This document shows positions 48,088-58,770 of a stretch of 64,000 bases of DNA, piece after piece. Positions within the stretch are counted from its first letter, which is position 1; the number at the start of each line of letters is the position of its first letter. The notes under the pieces are model-generated. The model searched no databases, had not been told where the DNA came from, and saw only the letters and a program-made list of their open reading frames with translations. A program made the position numbers and the translations under genes. The DNA comes from Glycomyces luteolus (GTDB lineage: Bacteria; Actinomycetota; Actinomycetes; Mycobacteriales; Micromonosporaceae): assembly GCF_027622875.1 (NCBI RefSeq), contig NZ_JAPZVP010000003.1, positions 295,818 through 359,817 on the forward strand. Reading direction: 5' to 3'.

Positions 48088-51000
48088 TCACGCGTCCGCG
48101 CACACGTTCCGGGCCCCAGCGGGGAGTTCCGCGAGGTACTGCTCAGCCTCGGCATCCGTGAACCCGCGTCCAGTCCGCTCGCAGACCAAGTCGTAGGGGT
48201 CTTGTGTCAGGAAGTCGAGCGAGAGGATATCGATGCCGTCCAGTCCCAATGTGGCGAGCGTCGACCCATCGTCCGAGAACGCGTACGTGTACATCGAGTC
48301 CCGCGTGTAGAGCTCTGCGACCACGAGTTCCCGTTCGATGTCCCAGACCAGTATCTTGCCCCCGTCGAAGAACGAGTCGACGGTCTCCTCCACCACGATG
48401 TGGGTGCCGTCCGGGGTATAACCGATGACTGAATTGAAAACCGACCGCGGAAGATGCACCACCGGAGCATCTTCGGGCGAGGTCAGGTCCCAGACCGCGA
48501 TCCCCCGGCCAGTGGCTGCCGCGAGCGACGACCCGTCGGGGCTGAAGGCCACCGCGCTCACATCCGGATAATGCCCCTCGAGCCGGGTCGTGCGACCGCC
48601 GCTCGCGATGTCCCAGACGCGAATGCCGCCTTCGCCGTCCACCGTGGCGACCTGGCTCAGGTCCGGACTGAAATCCATCGCCATTCTTGCGGGGTTCTCC
48701 TCCCATTCGATCCCCGCCTCCTTTTCACCGCTCTCCAAATTCCAGACGGTGACGCCGGCAGGGCCGTCATGCGAATCGAAGTCCGCACGGTGTATGGTCG
48801 CCAGCCGGTTCTCGTCTTGGAATCCCATGGCGAACACAGTGGATCCCGAGTCCGTCAGCTCCCTGATGATCTCTCCGGTCGAGGGATTCCATATGAGAAT
48901 CTCCGCGGAATCGTACTCGACCCGCGTGGCGGCGATCTCGCCGTCGGCCCCCACGGTCGTGAACGTCCCTGCCGGGTACTCACCGCTTGCAAGCTCCTGT
49001 TCCAGGCGAGGCGTTTCCTCGACATTCCAGAACTGCACTGCCGCAGGTCCGGCGATCGTGAGACGAGATCCGTCGGCGGACAGTCCGAAATCGTCGAACA
49101 GTCCGAACGGCGAGAGCACCGCTCGACCTCTCAAGGATTCGAGGCTCCAGGTCTGGAGGCCGTCCTGAGTCGCGGCGACCACCACTTTGCCGTCTGGTCG
49201 GATCGCCACCTCGCTGATGATCGAACCGCTGCGGATGACTCCGTACGCCGCCCCGGTGTCGACCTCGTCCACTTGCACATTCAGGTCGTTGTCGACGACC
49301 GCGCGCAGACGCCCGTCGTCCGTATAGCTCGCAGTGGAGCTGACATCGATCTTCGGGAGGACTCCGTCATCGCCGTCGGCCGCAGTTCGGACGAGGCAAC
49401 CCGTTCCGCAGGTCACGATGTAGGAGTCGGCCGCATCGCCGATGGGACTCGACTGGATTTGCTCCTCCGCCATGACCGCTGACGCCTCATCCGAATTGGA
49501 GGCGGGGTCGAGCCTCCATTGGACGAAGTCCGCATCGGTGGTGAGGATGTCGTCGCCGGGCTTCGCGAACGCCAACTGGCTGATGGTCCCGGCACCGGTT
49601 TCGATCGTGTCGAGCAACTCTTCCGTCGCGAGGTCCCACACCTTCGTCCGGCCCGCGCCGGAAGCGGCGAGCATGGCCCCGTCCGGCGCGAACGCGATGG
49701 TCGCGTCGGATTCGAAACCGCCTTCAAGCAACGCGACGGTGCGGCCCGTCTTGTCAAGCACCTGTACCTCCGCACGCGCTGAATCGTTCGACCAAGCGCT
49801 GATGGCGAACGACTGCCCGTCCGGGCTGACCTGCAACTCGCCAATCGCGGTCTCCCACTTGAAGTCAAGCCGTTCGGCTCTCCAGGTCGAGGTGTCCCAG
49901 ACCGCGATCGTGCCGTCATCGGCGCCGGTGACGAGGATCGATCCGTCGTCGCTGAAGTCGGCGGACCGCACGAAATCGGTGTCGTGTCCCTCCGTCAGCA
50001 TCCCGGTCGCGGGGTTCCCCAACGCGTCGGTCATGGCCGCCCAGGCTTGATTCGTTTCGGCCGTCTCCCAGGCGGCGGCGGCCAGGAGTCGGGCCAGGTC
50101 CCCGTCAGTAAGGCCGGCCTCTGCGCTCGCCTCCGCCAGACTCAGGGATCGCTCCCAGCTTTCGCGGTCGGCGAGTGTCTGCGTTGCCTCCGCTACCTCT
50201 CGATTCGCCACGTAGATCAGGAAAGCGCCGGTAAGCGCGAGCGCCAGTAGCGAGGCGAGGCCCGCGATCGCCAAGCGGCGCAAGCGGTGCCGTCGCTCCG
50301 CATGCTCCCTCCCGGCCTGGATGAACTGTTCTGGGAGCGAATCGAGTTCGGGGAACCGCTCCGGATTCGCCGACCGGGATTCCTCGACCTCCTTCTCCAG
50401 ATCGGCGAGTTTCGCGCCCTGGTAAAGGAAGGAACTCCCCCGCCCGTTCGCATCCCAATCCTTGGCGTCGTTCGCCAGTTTGCCGCGCCGGGCGAGGACA
50501 GCGCGGTCCTCGTCGATCCATTCGCGCAGGGCGGCCCAGTGCCAGAACAGGCATTCGTGTGCGATCTCGACGGTCGGTCCCGATTCGTCCCCCTTTTCGT
50601 CTCCCGGTTCCTCCTCCGATTCCGGTACGGGGTCGTCAGTGACGAGGAGCCTGCCGGTCACGAACGCGTCGATCACCGGCCCGGCCTCCGGTCCGAGGAG
50701 CGAGACGAGCTTGCTCCTGCTTCGAGGTTCGCGGGTGACCTTGTCGTCGTCGATCGTCAGCAGTCGGAGGAACAGGCTCCTCGCCAGCGCCTTCTGGTCT
50801 TCGTCCAGGGAGGCGAGAACTTCGTCGGCCGTCTTGGCGACCGCGTCGGCGACTCTGCCGGACTCGGCATAGGCGGCCCGCGTGAGTTCCGTTGCCGCAC
50901 CGCCGGTCTGTCGCTCCTGTGCTTCCCAGAGCCGGCGCATGGCTTCCGAGAGGAGCGGCAGCGCCCCGGTCCCGAATCCGGCGGGCCCGCCCGCGCCGCG

Positions 51001-52395
51001 TGCGTCGTCCAGAATGGTGTCGACGAGCGCGTGCTCGATGTTCAGTCCCGCCGCCCGGGCAGGCCCCGTGACGGCCTCGCGCATCTCGTCTCGCCGCATT
51101 TGACGGACGATGAACGGGTGGCTGAGCGCGGGGCCCAGCAGGTCGATCTCGGCGCATCGCTCGATGAAGTCCCCGCGCACCCCGAGCACCACCAGGCCGG
51201 CGGATTCGCGCTGGTTCGAGGCGATCGCGGTGAGGGCGGAGACGAACCTGTCTCGGGTCTCCGCATCGGTGGAGGCGCTGAAGACCTCCTCGAACTGGTC
51301 CACGACCAGCACCAGTCGCGCCGAAGCGTCGTCGCTCCGGTTGCGCAGTGCCGCGCGCGCCAACTGCTCGGCGCGTTCGGGGCGCTCCTCCAGGGAACGC
51401 TGCACATCGGCGGGATCTCTTCCGGCGATGCCCGCGATCGCCGAGGCCAGGTTGGCGAGCGGGTTCGGTTCGGGATAGGACGGCCGGATGACGCACCTCG
51501 GCCAGTGCTGGGAGCCTTCATCTGGGAAGGCGCCCTTGGCGAACGCGTCCATCAGGCCGGCCTGCAGCAGCGAGGACTTGCCGGCTCCTGAAGCGCCGGT
51601 GACGATCTGGATCTCGCCCGCGATGAATCGTCTCCGCACGTTCGCGACGAGTGAGGCGGTGGTCAGGTCGCGTCCGAAGTAGACGGGTGCGTGCTCCGGC
51701 CGGAACGGTTCGAGTCCGCGGTATGGATTGCGCCCCTCCCAGGCCGCTGCGCTGCGCTGCCTGACGGACTCGGTGACGGTCCGCTCCTCGAGCAGGTCGA
51801 TCGTCTGCCGCACGCCGCTCAGGACCATCTGGGTGAGCAGCGTGTTCTCGCCGAGTTCGGCCCGGGTCTGCCCGTGCTGCCCCGCGATCACGGCTTCGAG
51901 CCGTTCGGTGCTGCCGACGATGAGGTCGGCGAGTTCGCGGTTGCCGCTCTTGATCGCCTCGTCCAGGGCCACCCGCGCGCCGTCGGTCGCGGACATCAAC
52001 GATCCGATGCCGAGCTCGATCAATCGGGCCTGATCCTGTTCGGCCGCGAGCGCATCGGTGAGCCCCGCTTCGATGGCCGCTCGGATCTGTTCGACAGTCG
52101 GTCCAGGGCCGCCTGAAGCGGGTTCGAGCCGCTTGACGAGCTTGTCCACGGTCTGCGCGAGGAAGGTGCCGCCGACACCGCCGACAACCGCGATGGCGGC
52201 GGAGACGGAAGCGCCGACGCCGATAGCGGCGGCCGCGACCGGCGCACATGCGGCGGCGCACAGCATCGTCATCACGGCGGGGTGGCTCGCGGCGGCAAGG
52301 CGGCCTCCGGCCTGGCGGACCGCCTGCCGGATGCCGTCCTGCGCGCGTCGTTTGTGGAGCGTTTCTTGCTCGGAGTCGTCGTGGGCCGCAGCCAT
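48088..52395 (-). CDS. nSTAND1 NTPase with WD40 repeats and N-terminal hydrophobic region
   Basis: The 1435-residue protein starts with a short basic helix (15-38). An alanine/glycine/valine-rich hydrophobic stretch follows at about 40-82, then helices to 220. The nSTAND1 module opens with FRPEHAPVYFGRD (231-243); Walker A is GASGAGKS (267-274) and Walker B LVLVVDQFEE (361-370). A transmembrane helix lies near 703-725. From about 770 a WD40 propeller (GTIAVWD, IRVWDIASGG, GIAVWDLTS) ends in a DPYDLVCERTGR tail. STAND proteins oligomerise on ligand binding and drive an effector. Here no HTH, protease or nuclease is attached, so the N-terminal hydrophobic part may be the effector. It is divergent from a CBS gene. 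Confidence 0.87.
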   Translation of the reverse strand: MAAAHDDSEQETLHKRRAQDGIRQAVRQAGGRLAAASHPAVMTMLCAAACAPVAAAAIGVGASVSAAIAVVGGVGGTFLAQTVDKLVKRLEPASGGPGPTVEQIRAAIEAGLTDALAAEQDQARLIELGIGSLMSATDGARVALDEAIKSGNRELADLIVGSTERLEAVIAGQHGQTRAELGENTLLTQMVLSGVRQTIDLLEERTVTESVRQRSAAAWEGRNPYRGLEPFRPEHAPVYFGRDLTTASLVANVRRRFIAGEIQIVTGASGAGKSSLLQAGLMDAFAKGAFPDEGSQHWPRCVIRPSYPEPNPLANLASAIAGIAGRDPADVQRSLEERPERAEQLARAALRNRSDDASARLVLVVDQFEEVFSASTDAETRDRFVSALTAIASNQRESAGLVVLGVRGDFIERCAEIDLLGPALSHPFIVRQMRRDEMREAVTGPARAAGLNIEHALVDTILDDARGAGGPAGFGTGALPLLSEAMRRLWEAQERQTGGAATELTRAAYAESGRVADAVAKTADEVLASLDEDQKALARSLFLRLLTIDDDKVTREPRSRSKLVSLLGPEAGPVIDAFVTGRLLVTDDPVPESEEEPGDEKGDESGPTVEIAHECLFWHWAALREWIDEDRAVLARRGKLANDAKDWDANGRGSSFLYQGAKLADLEKEVEESRSANPERFPELDSLPEQFIQAGREHAERRHRLRRLAIAGLASLLALALTGAFLIYVANREVAEATQTLADRESWERSLSLAEASAEAGLTDGDLARLLAAAAWETAETNQAWAAMTDALGNPATGMLTEGHDTDFVRSADFSDDGSILVTGADDGTIAVWDTSTWRAERLDFKWETAIGELQVSPDGQSFAISAWSNDSARAEVQVLDKTGRTVALLEGGFESDATIAFAPDGAMLAASGAGRTKVWDLATEELLDTIETGAGTISQLAFAKPGDDILTTDADFVQWRLDPASNSDEASAVMAEEQIQSSPIGDAADSYIVTCGTGCLVRTAADGDDGVLPKIDVSSTASYTDDGRLRAVVDNDLNVQVDEVDTGAAYGVIRSGSIISEVAIRPDGKVVVAATQDGLQTWSLESLRGRAVLSPFGLFDDFGLSADGSRLTIAGPAAVQFWNVEETPRLEQELASGEYPAGTFTTVGADGEIAATRVEYDSAEILIWNPSTGEIIRELTDSGSTVFAMGFQDENRLATIHRADFDSHDGPAGVTVWNLESGEKEAGIEWEENPARMAMDFSPDLSQVATVDGEGGIRVWDIASGGRTTRLEGHYPDVSAVAFSPDGSSLAAATGRGIAVWDLTSPEDAPVVHLPRSVFNSVIGYTPDGTHIVVEETVDSFFDGGKILVWDIERELVVAELYTRDSMYTYAFSDDGSTLATLGLDGIDILSLDFLTQDPYDLVCERTGRGFTDAEAEQYLAELPAGARNVCADA

Positions 52396-52637
52396 GCCGA
52401 CCTTCCTGGCTGAACGATCGCCTCAAGGGGGTGCTGTCCTGTGAACGGGAGCCGAGAGGCGCGGGGTGTGCCCGGAAGGTAGCCGCAAACCATCGACGAG
52501 TCGAGTCAAAAGTCAGGAACCCGACACATGGTGACCGTTTCGGATCCGACACCGGAAAGCGGAGATTTGACCATGTTCATGGCGGCCCATCTGGGCTATG
52601 CTGGAAAGCTCTTCGCTGTGCATACAGGAGGGTCACT

Positions 52638-53072
52638 ATGCGGATTAACGACATCTTGCGATCCAAAGGCGCTGCCGTGGTGACCATCCGGCCCGAGGAA
52701 TCGGTACGCACGCTGGTGGCCAGACTCGCTGAGCACAACGTCGGCGCCCTGGTCGTGAGCGCGGACGGCTTCGCCGTCGCCGGCATCGTCTCCGAACGCG
52801 ACATCACCCGCGGACTGCACGCGGATCCCGGCCTGCTCGACGCGCCCGTCTCGCGGATCATGACCCCGGACGTCCACACCCGGCTCCTGGACGACTCGAT
52901 CGAGGACCTGATGGTCCTCATGACCGAGCAGCGCATCCGCCACGTCCCGGTCGTCTCCGGCAACGGCGCCCTCGTGGGCATCGTGAGCATCGGCGACGTC
53001 GTGAAGGGTCGCATCGGCCAGCTCGAGTTCGAGAGGGAGCAGCTCGAGGGCTACATCTCCGGGGTGACCTGA
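52638..53072 (+). CDS. CBS-pair domain protein
   Basis: The 144-residue protein consists of two CBS domains: VVTIRPEESVRTLVARLAEH with GIVSERDITRGL, and DVHTRLLDDSIEDLMVLMTE with VGIVSIGDVVKG. A C-terminal helix EFEREQLEGYISG follows, as in stand-alone CBS proteins of the DevR/hypoxia type. It probably senses AMP, ATP or NAD(H). CAGGAGGG precedes the ATG. It is alone, divergent from the nSTAND1 gene. The 242 bp between them (52396-52637) hold a TTGACC-like box but no gene. Confidence 0.92.
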   Translation: MRINDILRSKGAAVVTIRPEESVRTLVARLAEHNVGALVVSADGFAVAGIVSERDITRGLHADPGLLDAPVSRIMTPDVHTRLLDDSIEDLMVLMTEQRIRHVPVVSGNGALVGIVSIGDVVKGRIGQLEFEREQLEGYISGVT

Positions 53073-53169
53073 CGGCGCCAACCGGCGGCCGTGCTCCAGT
53101 AGTGCCCGATGCCGTCGGCCCATGAGAGTCGGAGCTCACGGCGGCTCTTCCGACCAATACTTGGCTAGC

Positions 53170-53194
53170 CACATAGTCTGCGATAGATTATGTG
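53170..53194. promoter_or_regulatory. Palindromic operator upstream of the quinone oxidoreductase gene
   Basis: CACATA and TATGTG form perfect arms around 13 nt, flanked by two direct TAGCCAC copies. It lies 40 bp before the oxidoreductase start, and a MarR gene follows that gene, so MarR binding is likely. Confidence 0.6.
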
Positions 53195-53233
53195 TCTAGC
53201 CACCTAACTGGTGGCGATCGAGAAGGAGTCGTC

Positions 53234-54139
53234 ATGAGGGCCATCCAGTTCGACCGCTTCGGCGGTACCGAAGTCCTGCAAGAGGCCGAAGTCAAGGTTC
53301 CCGAGCCCGGTCCCGGGCAGGTCCGCGTGCGCGTCAAGGCCGCAGGCCTGAACGCGATCGACGGGAAGATCCGCTCCGGAGCGATGGAGTCCCTCCGCCC
53401 GACGCCGCTGCCCGCTATCCCCGGCGGCGAGTTCGCCGGCGTCGTGGACGCCCTCGGCGAGGGCGTGACCGGCGTCCAGGTGGGCGACGAGGTCCTGGGC
53501 TGGTCGGACACCGGCTCCTACGCCGAGTACGCGCTGGCCACCACCATCGCCGCCAAGCCCGCCGGACTCGACTGGCAGGACGCGGCGGCGCTGCCCGTGG
53601 CGAGCGAGACGGCCGAACGGGTCCTGGGCATGCTCGGCGTCACCGAAGGCGAGACCGTGCTGATGCACGGCGCGGCCGGGGCGGTCGGCACCCTGGCCGT
53701 CCAGCTCGCCGCGGCGCGCGGTGCTCGGGTCATCGCCACCGCGGGCCCCGGGAACCAGGACTACCTCGCCTCGCTCGGCGCCACCGCCACCGTCTACGGC
53801 GAGGGCCTGGTCGAGCGGGTCCGATCGCTCGCGCCCGAAGGCGTCGACGCGGTCTTCGACCTCGCCGGGAAAGGTGCGCTGGAGGACTCGATCGAGCTGC
53901 GCGGCGGCACCGAACGCATTGTCACCATCGCCGACTTCCGCGCCCGCGCGCTCGGCATCACCTTCGCCAGCGGCGTTCAGGAGAAGTCGGCCGAACGCTT
54001 GGCCGAGATCGCCCAGGATGCCGCGGACGGCAGGCTCGTCACGACCGTGACCGCCTACCCGTTCGACCAGGCCGCCAAGGCGCAGCAGGTCAGCGACGCC
54101 GGACACGGCCGCGGCAAGCTCGTCATCACGGTCGAGTGA
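53234..54139 (+). CDS. NADPH-dependent quinone oxidoreductase (zeta-crystallin type)
   Basis: The 301-residue protein is a medium-chain dehydrogenase without zinc ligands. MRAIQFDRFGGTEVLQEAEV opens the GroES-like domain, AAGLNAIDGKIRSG is typical of quinone reductases, and GAAGAVGTLAVQLA is the NADPH loop. It reduces quinones or related electrophiles. The ATG at 53234 has GAAGGAG ahead. The downstream MarR gene and upstream palindrome suggest induction by phenolic or quinone stress. Confidence 0.9.
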   Translation: MRAIQFDRFGGTEVLQEAEVKVPEPGPGQVRVRVKAAGLNAIDGKIRSGAMESLRPTPLPAIPGGEFAGVVDALGEGVTGVQVGDEVLGWSDTGSYAEYALATTIAAKPAGLDWQDAAALPVASETAERVLGMLGVTEGETVLMHGAAGAVGTLAVQLAAARGARVIATAGPGNQDYLASLGATATVYGEGLVERVRSLAPEGVDAVFDLAGKGALEDSIELRGGTERIVTIADFRARALGITFASGVQEKSAERLAEIAQDAADGRLVTTVTAYPFDQAAKAQQVSDAGHGRGKLVITVE

Positions 54140-54252
54140 GCACCGCCGAACGAGCACTGCCGAGTGAGCACGTCCGACGCGGCCGCCTTCTACGCTGGCG
54201 GGGCGGTCGGCTCCACCGACCATTCCGCCTCCACCGCCAAAGGAACCGAACC

Positions 54253-54732
54253 ATGGCCGACCCCAAGACGCGCGTCCCGTCCACAGCAGGTGAGGGACCG
54301 CTGAGCTACGCGATCTTCGAACTCGCCCGCGCCCACCGCGGCCGCGCCGCCGCGATGCTGCGCGGGATGGACCTGCACCCGGGGCAGGAGCTGCTGCTCA
54401 TGCACCTGCTCGACCGGGACGGCCAGACCCAGTCCGAACTGCTCGACGCCGTCGGCCTGGACCATTCAACCGTCTCGAAGTCCTTGCGGCGCATGCAGGA
54501 AGCCGGACTCGTCGTCCGCGAGCCGGCCGCACACGACCGCCGTGTCATGGTCGTCCACCTCACCGAAAAGGGCCGCGCCATGCGCGAACCGCTCGCCGCG
54601 ATGTGGCGCGACCTCGAGGAGACCTCCACGCAGCACCTGTCCGCGCAGCGGGCCGAGACGTTCGTCCGCGACGCGTACGCCGTCATCGACGCGATCAGCG
54701 GCCGCACCCGGCCGCATGACGAGCCGACGTGA
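54253..54732 (+). CDS. MarR family regulator
   Basis: The 159-residue winged-helix protein has the recognition region TQSELLDAVGLDHSTVSKSL and wing EPAAHDRRVMVVHLTEKGRA, typical of MarR. AAAGGA lies before the ATG at 54253. It is 113 bp downstream of the quinone oxidoreductase gene in the same direction. It probably controls that gene, in response to a phenolic or oxidant. Confidence 0.92.
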   Translation: MADPKTRVPSTAGEGPLSYAIFELARAHRGRAAAMLRGMDLHPGQELLLMHLLDRDGQTQSELLDAVGLDHSTVSKSLRRMQEAGLVVREPAAHDRRVMVVHLTEKGRAMREPLAAMWRDLEETSTQHLSAQRAETFVRDAYAVIDAISGRTRPHDEPT

Positions 54733-54796
54733 TTCCCTTCCGCGCCCGTGGCCTCAGGCCCGGCGTCGCACTGATCCGATGGGAAGCGGGATCCCG

Positions 54797-54917
54797 ATGA
54801 GCTCCGAATCAGTCCTCGCCGTCGGCGCGACCGGCTTCCTCGGGGGCCAGGTCGCGCCCCGCGCCGAAAGCCGAGGAAGCCCTCACCCGCCTCGCCGACG
54901 AACTGCGCGCCGAATAG
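54797..54917 (+). pseudogene. Remnant of an NmrA-type NAD(P)-binding protein
   Basis: The start MSSESVLAVGATGFLGGQVA is the dinucleotide loop of an NmrA-like protein. After about 25 codons the frame changes, and another frame ends AEEALTRLADELRAE with a stop, as a C-terminus would. Everything in between has been lost. It lies downstream of the MarR gene, which may have regulated the intact gene. Confidence 0.6.
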
Positions 54918-54938
54918 CTTCAGCGCGGGAATAGAAGC

Positions 54939-54951
54939 TGACTTGCCTCAG
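54939..54951. promoter_or_regulatory. TGACTTGCCTCAG motif upstream of the SDR gene
   Basis: The 13-mer recurs with one change (TGACTTGACTCAG) at 57026-57038, upstream of the minus-strand oxidoreductase gene. The two copies bracket the pair of genes between 55105 and 56882 and may bind one regulator. Confidence 0.5.
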
Positions 54952-55104
54952 TTATGAGTGTAGTCGTTGTTGTGTGAGCCCGAAGACATCTCGCTCCCGG
55001 GCTCCCGCGAAGGCCCGGATCCGTATGGTTCGCGGCCGCGGCGACGTTCCCGGCCGATCGACTCACCTCGACCAGCGCGGGCCCGACTACCGAAAGGCAA
55101 GCAC

Positions 55105-55818
55105 ATGACCGCACTCAACGGAGCCGTCGTCCTCGTCACCGGGGCCAACGGCGGCATCGGCACCCACTTCGTCCACGACGCGCTCGCGCGCGGCGCCGGC
55201 AAGGTGTACGCCACCGCCCGCAACCCCCGCGAGTGGGACGACGAGCGCATCGTCCCGCTCGCCCTCGACGTCACCGACCCGGCGTCCATCCAGGTCGCGG
55301 TCGAGACCGCCGGGGACGTGACGGTGCTGATCAACAACGCCGGGATCCTGCCCGCCAGCTCGGGCATCCTGAACCACACCGAGGACGAGATCCGCACCAA
55401 CCTCGAGACGAACTTCTTCGGCCCGCTGTTCCTCGCCCGCGCCTTCGCACCGGTGTTGGCGGGCAAGGAGAACGCGGCGATCGTCGACATTCACTCCGCG
55501 CTGAGCTGGTACGCCCTCGGCGGCATCTACAGCGCCTCCAAGGCCGCGCTGTGGTCGGCGACGAACTCGCTGCGGCTGGAGCTCGCTCCGCAGGGCGTGA
55601 ACGTGGTCGGCGTGCACGTCGGCTACGTCGACACGCAGATGGCCGCGGGCGTCGACGTCGCCAAGACCGCTCCCTCGGATCTGGTGCGGATCGTGTTCGA
55701 CGGGCTGGAGGCCGGAGAGTACGAGGTGCTCGCCGACGAGACCTCCGTGCAGCTGAAGGCCGGACTCAGCGCTCCGATCGAGGCGATGTACCCGGAACTG
55801 CAGGCCGCGAGCGCCTGA
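55105..55818 (+). CDS. Short-chain dehydrogenase (classical SDR)
   Basis: The 237-residue protein has TGANGGIGTHF (cofactor loop), INNAG, a catalytic Ser in DIHSALSWYALGGIYSASKA, and the YxxxK pair in that same segment. It oxidises or reduces an alcohol or ketone with NAD(P). The ATG at 55105 follows AAAGG. It converges with the zinc-type oxidoreductase gene at a hairpin, and both have the TGACTTGNCTCAG motif upstream. Confidence 0.92.
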   Translation: MTALNGAVVLVTGANGGIGTHFVHDALARGAGKVYATARNPREWDDERIVPLALDVTDPASIQVAVETAGDVTVLINNAGILPASSGILNHTEDEIRTNLETNFFGPLFLARAFAPVLAGKENAAIVDIHSALSWYALGGIYSASKAALWSATNSLRLELAPQGVNVVGVHVGYVDTQMAAGVDVAKTAPSDLVRIVFDGLEAGEYEVLADETSVQLKAGLSAPIEAMYPELQAASA

Positions 55819-55830
55819 CGGGCAACGGAA

Positions 55831-55867
55831 AGAGCGGCGGCGGATGCTTCGCATCTGCTGCCGCTCT
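55831..55867. terminator. Hairpin between convergent oxidoreductase genes
   Basis: AGAGCGGCGGCGGATGC pairs with GCATCTGCTGCCGCTCT (17-bp stem with two non-Watson-Crick pairs) around a TTC loop. Confidence 0.8.
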
Positions 55868-55886
55868 GTCGTGACGGGACTCGAGG

Positions 55887-56882
55887 TCAGGCTCTGCTGA
55901 TGACGGCCTTGCCCCGCATGCCTCCATGGTCCAGCGCCCCGAGGGCCGCTGCGGTCTCGCCGAAGGGAACTGTCTTGCCGACGATCGGGCGCAGGGCCCC
56001 GCTGTCGACGAGGGCGGTGATCTCGCGGAGCTGGCCGCCGTCGGCACGCATGAAGAGGAACTCGTAGCGGACGCCGAGCCGCTTGGCCTGGCGGCGGACT
56101 CCGGCGCTGATGGCCGCGACCGCCGCGCGCAGCAGCGCATTGGCGCCGCTCTCGCGGGCGAAGGCCGGGTCGGGCGGCCCGGCGATGCCGACGACCTTGC
56201 CGCCGGGCTTCAGGACACGCAGGGACTTGGTGAGGTTCTCGCCGCCGAGGCTGTCGAGCACCAGGTCGTACCCCGACAGCAGCTGCTCGAAGTCCTGGGT
56301 GCGGTAGTCGATCACGATGTCGGCGCCCAGTTCGCGGACGAAGTCCGCATTGGCGGCACCGGCCGTGGTCGCCACCGTCGCGCCGAGGTGCTTGGCGAGC
56401 TGGATCGCGATCGACCCGACTCCACCGGAACCCGAGTGGACGAGCACCTTCTGGCCGGCACGCACGTTGCCCTTCTCGACGAGGGCCTGCCATGCGGTCA
56501 GCGCGACCAGCGGCAGCGACGCCGCCTCCTCCATGGTGACCGAGGCGGGCTTGAGGGCGAGGTCGGCTTCGGCGACGGCGATCCGCTCGGCGAAAGTGCC
56601 GATGCGGTGATCGCCGGCCCGCGCGTACACCTCGTCGCCAGGCTTGAACCCGCGCACCTGCGCACCGACCTCGAGGACGGTACCGGCGACGTCGTGGCCG
56701 AGGACGAACGGCGGCTTGTACGGCAGGATCTGCTTGAACTCGCCCGCCCGGATCTTCTCGTCGAGCGGGTTGAGGCCGGCGGCCCGCACCTGGACGAGCA
56801 CATCACGCTCGCCCACGTCGGGCTCGGGGACTTCCGCGAGCTGCAGCGGGGCCTTGTACTTGCTGACGACGAACGCTTTCAT
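55887..56882 (-). CDS. NADP-dependent oxidoreductase, MDR family (RTN4IP1-like)
   Basis: The 331-residue protein opens MKAFVVSKYKAPLQLAEVPE and has LGHDVAGTVLEVG, then SGSGGVGSIAIQLAKHLGA as NADPH loop, and DYRTQDF. No zinc-binding cysteines are seen. It reduces quinones or enones. It has a perfect TCAAGT-ATG-ACTTGA palindrome 137 bp upstream. It faces the SDR gene across a shared hairpin and may be regulated with it. The 326 bp between its start and the xylanase gene hold this operator and the xylanase terminator. Confidence 0.9.
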   Translation of the reverse strand: MKAFVVSKYKAPLQLAEVPEPDVGERDVLVQVRAAGLNPLDEKIRAGEFKQILPYKPPFVLGHDVAGTVLEVGAQVRGFKPGDEVYARAGDHRIGTFAERIAVAEADLALKPASVTMEEAASLPLVALTAWQALVEKGNVRAGQKVLVHSGSGGVGSIAIQLAKHLGATVATTAGAANADFVRELGADIVIDYRTQDFEQLLSGYDLVLDSLGGENLTKSLRVLKPGGKVVGIAGPPDPAFARESGANALLRAAVAAISAGVRRQAKRLGVRYEFLFMRADGGQLREITALVDSGALRPIVGKTVPFGETAAALGALDHGGMRGKAVISRA

Positions 56883-57018
56883 GGCGTTTCTTGCTCCTTG
56901 CTCTGGTCGTTGGCCGCCGCTTCCGACGGAGGAAGTCCCGCGCGGCCTCGACGAACGCGCGGCGGCTCCGTCATGTCCTGCTCGTGGGCTTCGCTGAACT
57001 CATCATATCCGAGTTGGC

Positions 57019-57038
57019 TCAAGTATGACTTGACTCAG
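57019..57038. promoter_or_regulatory. Operator upstream of the MDR oxidoreductase gene
   Basis: TCAAGT-ATG-ACTTGA (57019-57033) is a perfect inverted repeat overlapping the TGACTTGACTCAG motif (57026-57038) shared with the SDR promoter. The local sequence is AT-rich, as expected for a promoter. Confidence 0.6.
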
Positions 57039-57154
57039 AAATAATGTCAAGGAGATCCCGATGTGAGCCGACCCGGCATCCGTCAGCTGAATTTCTCGCC
57101 GCCGACCGCCCGCGACTCGACGGGCCCCGGTTCCCGAGGACTGACCAGGCAAGA

Positions 57155-57195
57155 GATCGCCGCCCGGGCGACATTGTCGCGTCCGGGCGGCGATC
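57155..57195 (-). terminator. Terminator of the GH10-CBM13 gene
   Basis: GATCGCCGCCCGG and its complement form a perfect 13-bp stem, 14 nt past the stop of the minus-strand xylanase gene. Confidence 0.85.
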
Positions 57196-57208
57196 CGTGG
57201 GATGGGGC

Positions 57209-58745
<1,537 letters not shown>

Positions 58746-58770
58746 GTAGGACGATGCCCGGGTCGCGGCG

